This document shows, one piece after another, positions 47,201 to 56,289 of a stretch of 64,000 bases of DNA. The DNA comes from Falciphora oryzae. Lineage: Eukaryota > Ascomycota > Sordariomycetes > Magnaporthales > Magnaporthaceae. Each line of letters begins with the position of its first letter. Positions within the stretch are counted from its first letter, which is position 1. A program made the position numbers and the translations under genes. The notes beneath the pieces are model-generated. The model did no database searches. It saw only the letters and a program-made list of their open reading frames with translations, and had not been told where the DNA came from. The stretch lies in contig JNVV01000051.1 of assembly GCA_000733355.1 (NCBI GenBank), positions 60,816 to 124,815 of the forward strand. The letters run 5' to 3'.

Positions 47201-48830
47201 GCGGAGACGCGATGCCGCTAAAAGCGATGCCGCGCGGAGACGCGATGCCGCCGAGGAAGGCGATGCCGCTAAAAGCGATGCCGCGCGGAAACGCGATGCC
47301 GCCGGAAGGAGCGATGCCGTTTAAAAAGGCGATAAGGCTAGGAAAAGCCGAACCATTTACAAAAGATACCATATGAACGAAGACGGAGTTTTGTATTTCC
47401 GGGGACGTTTGGTAGTACCTGCCTAAAAAGCGTTAAAAGCCCAAATCATAGCTTAGCACTATAACGACCCCCGGGCCGGATATTTCGGAGTTTACAAAAC
47501 AATAAAACTTATTAAACGCAAATTCCATTAGGAGAACCTGGATAAAAATATTATGGCTTACGTTAAGTCGTGCCAGGCATGCTAGGGAGCTAAAGTGCTT
47601 AAATACAAACCTTATAGCGAATTGCAACCGCTCCTATTGCCGGAGCATCCATTCCAAAAGATTAGCCTGGATTTTATTATAAGGCTACCCGAATGCCCAA
47701 TTTTTATAAAACAAACGTATAATGCCGTGTTTGTGGTAGTTAACCGCTTTACCAAATACGTTAAATTTATCCCAGTGCGTAAAACCATTTCGGCGCCTGT
47801 GCTGGCCTAAATGCTGTGGCAGTACGTTAAGTGCCAGTTCGGCACCCTGGAAGGTATCGTTAGCGATAAAAATTCGCTGCTAACAAGCTATTTTTGGGCG
47901 GAGTACCGAAAAGCTTTGCATTTAGCCCGACGGTTATTTACGGCGTTTTATCTTTAAACCGATGGCTAGATAAAGCGCACTTACCAAATACTAACGCATT
48001 ATTTGCGGACGTTTATTAACCGAAAAAAGTACGGTTAGGTAATAGTGTTGCATAAGGCCGAATTTGCGTATAATAACGCCAAATACGAAACTATTAGCGT
48101 TAGTCCTTTTAAAGCATTGTATAGGTTTAACCTTCGTATGTGTGAAATCGTGGTCGACCTTAAGGAAATTAAAGTTTAAAAAGTGCTGGAACGGTTATAC
48201 TATATCCGCAAAATCCGAGCCGATATACGGACCAACTATGCCCGTGCTATAAAAGCCTAACGCCGGTATTACAACCAACGGAAACAACCTTAAAAGTATT
48301 AGGAGGGACAAGTCGTTGGTTTGTTTATAAAAAACTTCCGGTTTAAAGTAAAGACCCGCAAAATGGCACCTATTTATATCCGGGTACTTATTGTAAAAAA
48401 GGTTGGCAGTTTAGCATACGAAGTACAGCTGCCGGAAAAGTATAGCCGTTTGCATAACGTTTTTTCCGTAACGTTATTGGAACTTTGGGACGATTCCCGT
48501 CCGCAACCTCCTAACTTTGCTTTCCCGGAGTTGGAAAAGGAAACGGAGGAGTGGGAAGTGGAAAACGTCGTTGATATACGCGAGCAGGAAGGATCCCGAT
48601 CCTTCCTGGTTAAATAGGCAAAATGGCTAGTGGAATACAATACGTGGGAACTAAAGGAACATTTGGAAAACGCACGCAAGCTAGTTAATGCCTATTTGAA
48701 AAAAAAACGCAAAACGCACCGCAAATAAGATAACCTTATCTTAAGCCTGGAAAAAGGGAGATTACCAAAAAACCTAACCAAATAAGCCCGAAAAAAAAGG
48801 AAAAAGCAGTATTAACCAAAACTTGCGATT
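44240..48830 (+). pseudogene. gypsy pol: protease, RT, RNase H, integrase, chromodomain
   Basis: One frame throughout, broken by TAA/TAG. Protease LIDLNTGAVANIVS (DTG changed to NTG). [35 protein letters not shown] and [11 protein letters not shown], where the YxDD box is intact. RNase H with RVEINASTKAISGILSQ and HKAGKTNPADGLSRR. A repeat-rich linker (46906-47331). Integrase with the KISLDFIIRLPE and VVNRFTKYVKFIPV segments. C-terminal chromodomain-like WEVENVVDIRE...FLVK...EYNTWE, which in chromoviruses directs insertion to heterochromatin. Confidence 0.88.
46906..47331 (+). repeat. Coding minisatellite in the RNase H-integrase linker
   Basis: 25 units of 15 or 18 bp beginning GATGCCG. In the pol frame they read as D-A-x-x-R-R/S-type repeats (such as DAAQRRDA); in the next frame as MPxxA/MPxxxA. 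Units are arranged in a larger block repeated about three times at the left. Being multiples of three, changes in copy number keep the pol frame. Confidence 0.9.
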
Positions 48831-48867
48831 TTTTTACTAACTAGGAGCCCGCTTTCCACCTGCATTA

Positions 48868-49560
48868 TTTTTACCCGGTAAAGTCGAGCAACGAAGCGAT
48901 ATGTTTAAGCCAATCCTTTGCTTCCTCCTCCGTCGTACTATCGCCTACGAGGCCGGCGTCGGAAATTTCCCCCCAAAAATTTACGGGGCTTAGGAGACGG
49001 ATCCGATGCGCGGCCCCGGCTTGTTCGAAATCGAAAAAATGCAAAAGGCGATTGGCATAATTTACGTAAATCATTACCGAAATACGGTTCCGGAAAGCAG
49101 GCTAACCCAAATCGGCTAAACGCGCATTAACTAGGCCGAGTTCGCGAAAAAAAGGGGTCCGAGTGTGCACATACGGACGTTCGACGAAGTTCCAATAACC
49201 GCCGGCGATACGCTCTTCGTACCGGATGGATACTAGCAAATCGTAAGGAATCGGGAAGAAATAAAACGAATACGTTAGCTTCCAAAGGAATACTAACTAA
49301 TCGGGATGCACTGGGGTTAAAACCGCTACGTTCGCAAAAGTCCGTCTCCTATCGACAGCTAAAAATAGCAAACTACGACGAACGTCGGGGTGGGTAGTAA
49401 CGGAGGATCCATACAAATTTTCTTATAAAAGCAGGTTGTAAACGGCCCGGAAACGCAAAACTCCAATAGCCGGAAAAGGCAGCCCGCTACGCACCCACCA
49501 AGCTGCTTCCAACAGGGTGCGGTCCACGTTAAACGGGTATACGCGAGGCTTAAAAAATTA
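48868..49560 (-). pseudogene. Antisense ORF between integrase and 3' LTR of the gypsy element
   Basis: Read leftwards, one frame gives FNVDRTLLEAAWWVRSGLPF, IGVLRFRAVYNLLL, VTTHPDVRRSLLFLAVDRRR, YSFYFFPIPYDLLVSIRYEE, GGYWNFVERPYVHTRTPFF and, to 48871, HFFDFEQAGAAHRIRLLS, interrupted only by TAA/TAG, several at likely Gln. It ends DWLKHIASLLDFTG before TAA. The frame may begin further right, up to 50539. No family recognised. It is not an LTR-element core gene, so it is an accessory or acquired antisense gene. Confidence 0.65.
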
Positions 49561-50750
49561 TATAAGCCAAAAGCATAATAATATCGGACCGGAAAAAAAA
49601 TTTACAAAGGACGATAAACTTAACCGCGCCGAGCACATTAATAGCAACGACCCGCTTCGAAAAAACCGACGGCATATACTAAATTATGCTCGTTATGCTT
49701 GCCGCCCCGGAAAAGGTCGGCAATATAGCAATTCCCGCAAAAAAATAAACGCCGGTTATCGTAAAAATCAAACGAACCGGCAATCGGCACGACTATCGCT
49801 TAGCGACGGTCCTTTTCGGCAAAAAGCCGAAAAGCGAGCAGCTGCTTATCGTTGGAAAAATCTATAAAATCGCGCAACCTTCGAAAAAGGCTAGCGGGAT
49901 ATGCAAACAGCTAAAGCGTCGGATAAAGCCAAACCGGAGCTACTTTAGGAAAAGGAATGGCGGGTCGGAAATAAACGCGCGCGCGTACGTTCGGAACCGC
50001 AAACAAATTCCGAACCACCGTTTGCTTATTATCGGCGAAATCGAAAAGCTAACGCCGGACGGCGGCGTTATCCTCGTAATCGTAAAATATAATTTGAAAA
50101 AGGTTAGCCCACGCCCGAAACGAGCGTGCTAGGGGAAGGGACGAAAACGTACGAATAAGCGTGCGGTTAATAACGAGCGCTAACGATAAAAGCGCACACG
50201 ATAAAAACAGGGTCGCAAGCACGAATCGAGTGGACGTTTAGCTGCGCGAGCGCTAAAAAGCAGGGAAAAAAGGAGCGCGAACGCAGGATTAATGCAAACA
50301 ACGCTAGGGTAAACGCAAACGAGCAAACAGATTAGAACGTTCGCGTAAGCCCAAGCGCGAGCCAAAGCAAAAAAGGCAAGCTGGGTAAAATAATAACAAA
50401 TTAAAAGGTTGTTATTGTTAAAAAAAGGAAAAGGTGGAAGGTCGCCGGGCCGGAAGGGAATTGGATACCCACCGGGCCAGCCGCACCTGCCGCCGCCGTA
50501 ACCGGGACCCACCGGACCCCCGCACCTGCCGTTGCCCAAGCCCCACCGGAAATCACTAGGGACTCGCTACAGCCCCAAAAGTAAGGCTATTCAAAACTTA
50601 CGCCACGCCAAACTCGATATCTCCGGTTAAATTGCTACCTCCACCGATAACCCAATCCCAAAACAGCAAATCGAAGCTGTTTAGGAAAGGCACCGCTACA
50701 TCCCTACCAGTAGGCGCTGCCGAAACGTCAGCGCCCTAAAGGGGGGATAG

Positions 50751-51025
50751 TGTAAAGAGGCCCGTCGCGATAAAGAGGGTCGCCAGAGGAGGGTCTCAGC
50801 CTCCCTGGTAGGGCTGCGCCCTATAAAGGCTTGAGACACCCAAGCACGTGACGGGGCCCAAGGGGCCATGCTATTTAGGCGGCTTGGTTAAGGCAATCCG
50901 ACGATTGCTACAACCAAACTAAAGTTATCGTATCTACCCTATAGCAATATAGGACTTCTACCCCCTAATTACCGTCTAGTATTATCGTGATCACCTCGTA
51001 CAGGCCTTCGGCTTACCCCGTGATA
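50751..51025 (+). repeat. 3' LTR
   Basis: 275 bp, begins TGTAAAGAGGCCCGTCG and ends CCCCGTGATA. Same length as the 5' LTR; its last CA is TA. Confidence 0.92.
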
Positions 51026-51288
51026 AAATCCCATATTAAACGCGATTTTCGATACCCTTGCTAACTCGGGCAATATAAGCCTAAAGTTAACCCAATTTAA
51101 ACAGGCTATATTTAACTAACGTGGTTTACTACCGAGTGACGCACACCACCGAATGACGCGTTTTCTATCGCGATTCGCGTTTCCCACTTCCAACCTTAAT
51201 TCCTTAACAACCACAAATAGCGTCGACATTTAACGAAGTTAGAATTGTTTTTGCCATACGGGCAATCCAATTTAATCCACAATTAAGC

Positions 51289-52500
51289 GTGCGTTTGGCA
51301 GCTAAAATTTACGACGTTTTTAAAGCCACGCTGCGTCGCCGACGCGCTGGCCAACCTGCTCGACGCGATTGCATGCCCAACTCCCGGAAATTAACGGAAT
51401 CCGAAAAGGAGGCGTTTGTTAAATACATATTCGAGCTAAATTCCCGCGCATTTCCTCCCCGGCCTTTTGGTATTAAGGATATGGCTAACCGACTGTTCGC
51501 CGAACGCGACGCGGGCGCCGTTAGTAAGAACTGGGTCGCGAAGTTCGTTAAGCGCCGCGCAGAGCTTGGCACGCGCTGGATTCGAAAGTACGACTACCAA
51601 AGGGCTAAATGCGAAGATCCCAAGTTCGTTTTTGCGTGGTTCGACCTTGTGCGGAACACTGTGGCCAAATATGGCATTCTGGATAACGATATTTACAACT
51701 TCGACGAAACTGGCTTTTTTATAGGCATGATCGCCGCCGTTATGGTTATTACAACATCGGAAGGCCGTGGCAAAGCAAAGCTGGTCCAGCCTGGCAACCG
51801 GGAATAGGCTACAGTTATTTAAAGGGTTAACTGTTGCGGTTAGGCGATCCCTTTTTTTATTATCGTTAAAGGGCAGTACCACCTAGCCAATTGGTATTTG
51901 GAAACCGGCCTTCCACGCGATTGGGTCATCGTAACAAATTCTAACGGGTGGATTACGAACGAGCTCGGCCTGGAATGGATCCAGCATTTCGACAAACACA
52001 TTACACCGCGTACGAAAGGCACACATCGTTTGTTAGTGCTAAACGGATACGAAAGCCACCACTCGACGGATTTCGAACTTTATTGCTAAAAATATAACAT
52101 TATTACGCTTTGCATACCTTCGCATTCGTTTTACTTCCTTTAACCGCTTAACGTTAGGTGCTTTAGCCTAATGAAAAAGGCGTACGGTCGATAAATTGAA
52201 AACCTGATAAGGTCGTACGTTAACTACGTGACTAAAATCGAGTTCCTTTCGGCGTTTAAAGCGGCATTTTTTGACTTTATAACCGAAGGAAACATCCGAG
52301 GAGGCTTTCGAGGGGCTGGCTTTGCTCCTTTCAATCCGGATTCGGTTTTAAAAAAGCTGGATGTAAGGCTACGGATTCCAACTCCCCCGAAAACGCCCCT
52401 GAACGACCCCGAACTTTGGATTTCCAAAACGCCGCGGATAGCTAAAAAAGCAACTTCGTAATCCGAATACATTAAAACTCGAATTACCAATCACTAAAGC
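51289..52500 (+). pseudogene. Tc1/mariner pogo-type DDE transposase
   Basis: Plus-strand frames show an N-terminal CENP-B-like DNA-binding part (RKLTESEKEAFVKYIFELN, DMANRLFAERDAGAVSKNWV, FVKRRAELGTRWIRKYD), then DIYNFDETGFFIG (first Asp), GLPRDWVIVTNSNGWI, LLVLNGYESHHS, where the usual Asp of LDGHxSH is Asn, and GGFRGAGFAPFNPDSVL near the end. Many TAA/TAG and a possible frame change near 51810-51850. Not functional. Confidence 0.8.
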
Positions 52501-52925
52501 AGCTTTCCGATACCTATGCTAGCGGTTGTGGACCAAATCGCAAAAGGGACGAAGGCGATAATGCATAAGGTGGCCTTTTTCCGAGCCGAAGTGTTTACGT
52601 TTAAAAAGGCGAACGAAGCACTAAGCAAACGCCGGAGGGCCAAAAAAACACGTGTCCGATTTAGAGGGTTACTTACTATCAACGAGGTACGAAATGTTCT
52701 GGACCAGCAGGAGCTGGATGGATAGCTATAGCAAAAAATGCGCGATCATAGGGATTAGGAAAGGAGGGCGACGACAACTCGTCGGCGATGTGGCACGTGC
52801 GGCAAAACCGGACACAATGCGCGCACCTGTTAGGAAAAAGTAAAAATGTCCGATATATACAGTTCCAAGTAGTGTGAATGAATTCCTGGCGTTGTTGGGT
52901 TAACATGCGCGTCGATTGTCCGGAG

Positions 52926-54149
52926 AGAGAGAGAGAGAGAGAGTCTGTTTAACGTCGGTAAGTCGGGATCTACCAGTCCCTGCCTCCCGGGGGGCATACG
53001 ACGTGCTAGCGCTACCTAAGCTTGACACTAGGCTACATGTTGCTATCGAGGCGGCTAACAAATCAAACCTTGGGGTAGGCCCAAGGCACACGGAGTTCAG
53101 GCCGCATTCCGGCGCTCCTTGTTAGTGAGCGGGCAATCGGCAAAATGGGGGCGAATAAACGCCGGGGCGCTGTGAGCGCTGCTGTTGGTGGTAGAGAAAA
53201 GCAGTCGGCCGGCAAGGTGCCGGAAATAGAGTACGGCCGGGTTTGGTCGGGGAGGTACCGCAATAGTCCCCCCCTGGGCCCGGCTAAAGAAAGAAAGTTC
53301 GGGGGCTGGAGGGCCTAGTTCCAACCCGTATGCTCCTTGTATGTTTATCGCGCATCGAACGGTACGCTGCGCGGTTTGCCAACGTGGTGCACGGCAATTC
53401 GTAACACTTCACGGTTGGCAAACAGAGCCGCGTCAAGATCTTGCGCGTGCGATGCCACCTATACTTCAGTATAGTCACCGCGTGGCAACAAACAGAGGCG
53501 CGAGCGTCAAGCCAATCTTGCGCGTGCGTGCTTAAGCAAAAGCTTAAGCAGGCCAATCTTGCGCCGTGCGTATCGTTAGGCTGCGGTCGACCGAGGAGGA
53601 GTCGCGTGTGTGTACGACCGAAAGGTCGCGTATGTGTACGACCGAAGGGTCGCGTATGTGTACGACCAAAGGGTCGCGTGTGTGGCGGGGGACGGCGGCG
53701 GCCGGGCCGGCTATTCGTCCAATGTGTTCTAACTGCTTTCCGGCCTGCAGTCTTCTTGTGCGTTCGAATCGTTCGGCTCGGTGCGCGAGGCGAAAGCGAA
53801 AAGGAAGTCGAAGGGCGGTCTGGTGATGCGCGGAGGTTGGAGCACCCGATTGTCGAGGGTTTCGGCGCGCGCGAAGCGCGCCCTGGGCGATAGGGTGCAG
53901 GCCTTCCCCTCGACTGGCAATAGGCACCCGCATACCTTTGCCAGCCATTCTCTGCTCTTTTGGCCCAGTTGCGTTGCCGACGTCGTTGTTGAAAGGAGTC
54001 GGAGAACGCGGGTCAGACAGAGCCAAATGGCCTGTTAGACCCTGTTGTGCAGCCGGCTCATTTTTGGTGGCACCACTACCAAAATGGCCGGGATTCCTTA
54101 GCGGCCACTAACAGTGGGTCCGACAGGAAAATTTTTCGGGGGGAAGGTA
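52926..54149 (-). repeat. Dispersed repeat, copy 2
   Basis: Inverted relative to 7375-8290. The 14-bp sequence TCGATTGTCCGGAG lies at both borders (52912-52925 and 54150-54163), so this copy looks like an insertion of about 1.2 kb into transposon D. The (GA)n at its left edge, 52921-52942, is the complement of the (TC)n near the right edge of copy 1. Confidence 0.7.
53601..53686. repeat. 24-bp tandem repeat, 3.6 units
   Basis: Units GTCGCGTATGTGTACGACCG + AAGG, with one or two changes each. Copy 1 of the dispersed repeat has only one such unit, so the array expanded in this copy. Confidence 0.85.
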
Positions 54150-54219
54150 TCGATTGTCCGGAGGTTGGGTGTGGGTGCGTTATTCGGTGGTGTGCGTCAC
54201 TCGGTGGTGAACTACGTTA

Positions 54220-54359
54220 TATAATTGTATATAATTGTTTAAATTTTGGTGGCATTTGGCGATAAATTGAGCGAATTATTTAATTAAAGAAAAACGGGTT
54301 TACGGTGTGTTTTCCGTTGTCCGGCTCGCTGATGTGTCCGACTCGGTGATGAACCACGT
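54220..54359. mobile_element. Right half of a MITE B copy
   Basis: 140 bp that match the right arm of MITE B (41734-41873), ending GAACCACGT and followed by TA (54360-54361). No left arm is present on the other side of transposon D. Confidence 0.8.
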
Positions 54360-54723
54360 TAGTTAAATATAACCTGTTTAAATTTGGTCAACTTTGGGCT
54401 TATATTGCCCGAGTTAGCAAGGGTATCGAAAATCGCGTTTAATATGGGATTTTCAAGTGTGGCACTCGCTTGTGTGTGGCACTCGCTTGTGAACCACGTT
54501 ATAGGATTTTGCATTTTGGTTTTTAATTGGAAATTGCGATGGCTATAATTGCCAAACATATTAATAATATATACCATTAAAAGGCCCTGCTTTCAGGCTT
54601 TTGGATTAGATATGGGTTTCATTTTTATCATTTTTACTCGATTTATAATTGCGTTGCAAAAAAGTAGCATTTTGCGAATTTAGTATGGGGGGCGGGGTGG
54701 CGGAGAGGGGGTGCTTTGACTTA

Positions 54724-56289
54724 CCGGCCAAAAATTCATCTTCGGTAAACGCGGGAAATCTACGAAACCCTTCGGGCTTCGGAAATTGAACCCCAACGGA
54801 GCTGGGGATCTGTGGGCGTGACTAATGCCCGATGCTAATGTTGCAAGGCCCAACGCACCAATGCCTAAAGGAGAGATATTCATCCAACCTAGGGAAGCAG
54901 CCTGATGGAGAAATGAAGCTGGACTACGCGTATTTTGGGGTATGACTGGCAAGCAATCGCCGAAAGCAGCTTTTCCATACCCAATTATCGAGAGCGAGAA
55001 AAGCCGCGCATTGTGCGCTTTTTCATTTCTTTGGTCCAGCACACACTATCCCCTCTCGAGAGGGGAACCAAGCTACCGTGTCAAACGGGCTGCGTGGACC
55101 CCGCCCTCTACGGCATTTAGCAACCCAGTCAAAATCTGGCACCCTCCTCTTTTTCTCGCCTAGATATCTACCAGGCAAGTGCTTGTTGGCAACGGCGGGG
55201 AAAGTTAGGGGATGAAAGTTAGGCATCGGCGGTCGCAGTGGAGGACTCCCATTTGTGGCGGGGATCAGGCATCTTTGCTTGGCAACACAAGGAGCTGGGA
55301 AACTGCCGAACCCAACCTGCCGGCTTAGGCATAAACAGGCGAGACGCGCCAAGTAGAGAAAACAGGATCGATTTGTCCCTACGCCTTCCAGTTAAATGAG
55401 GACTGGATGCCTAGCTGACGAGCCGAGAAAAGCCCCGACAATTGTAACGTACCTGCAAGACGGTCCGTATCGTCCAGATGCTCTGACAGCCTCCATATTC
55501 CTGCAAGATACCTGGCTCAGGAGTGGCGACCTAGCGGGCTAGCGTAATCTACTATGTCGGAAAAACGGCAGGGCAGTGTAGATGTGATGCAAGTGGCGAC
55601 TTTGGAGGGATTGGCAGCCGGGTTTGCTAGTGAAATTTGTTTGTGCCTTGGGTTATCTCCCAAGACCGGGCCGTAACCTCAGTTGTCGGGACGGTGCCCA
55701 ACTGCCCTTACCAGCTCCACGCGAGATCTTCTTGTTGGACGTAAAAACAATCAAGTGAATGGCGCATATCTGCACGTTCGGCATGGGGTGTTGGGCTTCT
55801 GCAGAGGGGATCAGCCTCGAATATTCGATAGGCTATGATTTCCTCGCGGCAAGTGCGAGACCAGAACTTTCCCCTTCCCTTCGCCCGAGTGACGGTGTCA
55901 ACCTATTAATTTCACTCGAGCTGCCAACCCTAGGAGGTCGGTAGGCGGCTGCCTTGCGCCAGAAGGTACTTACCATCTATGCGAGACTCTTGGCTCGAAC
56001 AGTTGCAGATACAGTCATGCGGACCACGCGAGTGCCGTCCTGTTCTTTCCAAGGTTAAGGCTGAGTGAAAATTTTCTGGCATTTCCCCCAAAAGTTCCTC
56101 GCCCCTCTCAATGGCGTCCCCAGATTAGCAAGTCCCAGAGAGTTAGATCATATGGAAGGAGAAGTCCCGAGATCACTTGCCGGCCAGCTATGAGGCAGAA
56201 GACGAGATGCGAGATGTCCCATATACCAAGTAACTACGTAGGTAGATATGCAGATAACAAGTACCAGTCGCCCCCAGTCCCAGGAGCCC
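54724..56289. other. Right flank of the nest, no recognised gene
   Basis: 1.6 kb of unique-looking DNA that was next to 32934 before the outer MITE inserted. Only short frames without similarity. It probably held the distal promoter of the patatin gene. Confidence 0.5.

Larger units (their letters stand above)
42045..51025 (+). mobile_element. Ty3/gypsy chromovirus-type LTR retrotransposon, full length
   Basis: Two 275-bp LTRs and the 5-bp duplication AAATC at 42040-42044 and 51026-51030. Precise removal restores the left arm of MITE C. Gene order gag, protease, RT, RNase H, integrase, chromodomain. A purine-rich tract AAAGGGGGGATA precedes the 3' LTR. All plus-strand frames carry many TAA/TAG, so the copy is dead. 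Confidence 0.92.
51119..54217. mobile_element. Pogo-like DNA transposon D
   Basis: Ends ACGTGGTTTACTACCGAGTG at 51119 and the complement of ACGTAGTTCACCACCGAGTG at 54217, each followed by the twin motif ACCACCGAATGACGC; TA on both sides. The 3.1-kb interior holds a transposase relic at the left and a copy of the dispersed repeat at the right. Its terminus resembles those of MITEs A, B and C, so it may be related to their source of transposase. Confidence 0.75.
41993..54499. mobile_element. Hairpin MITE C, split by an LTR element and a DNA transposon
   Basis: Ends ACGTGGTTCACAAGCGAGTG and its complement at 54499, TA flanks (41991-41992, 54500-54501). Left arm is 41993-42044 plus 51031-51116, right arm 54362-54499; joined, the arms pair over about 138 bp. 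Twin motif CACAAGCGAGTGCCA repeated twice. Emptied size is about 0.28 kb. Confidence 0.85.
32937..54721. mobile_element. Outermost Fot1-like MITE enclosing the whole transposon nest
   Basis: The ends are inverted repeats: AGTCAATGCACCCCCTCTCC at 32937 and, read from the other strand, AGTCAAAGCACCCCCTCTCC at 54721. The match continues inwards for about 90-150 bp (CTAAATTC, GCAACGCAATTATAAATCG). TA lies directly outside both ends (32935-32936 and 54722-54723), as for Tc1/mariner insertions, and AGTCAA-GCACC resembles the Fot1 terminus. Removing the inner elements leaves about 0.67 kb of AT-rich DNA (32937-33129, 41303-41445, 41874-41992, 54500-54721), so this was a small non-autonomous element that served as landing site. 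Confidence 0.8.

Noticed and set aside
46906..47331. CRISPR-like array
   Set aside because: Units are 15-18 bp, directly abutting and without unique spacers; it is a coding minisatellite.
46906..47376. A 156-codon ORF encoding MPxxxA repeats as a separate gene
   Set aside because: It is the neighbouring frame of the pol linker; the repeat units are multiples of three, so several frames stay open.
33531..48830. Frames readable if TAA and TAG meant Gln, as in a ciliate code
   Set aside because: Intact host genes in the same window end at TAG, TAA and TGA in the normal way, and the pattern is confined to transposons; RIP explains it better.
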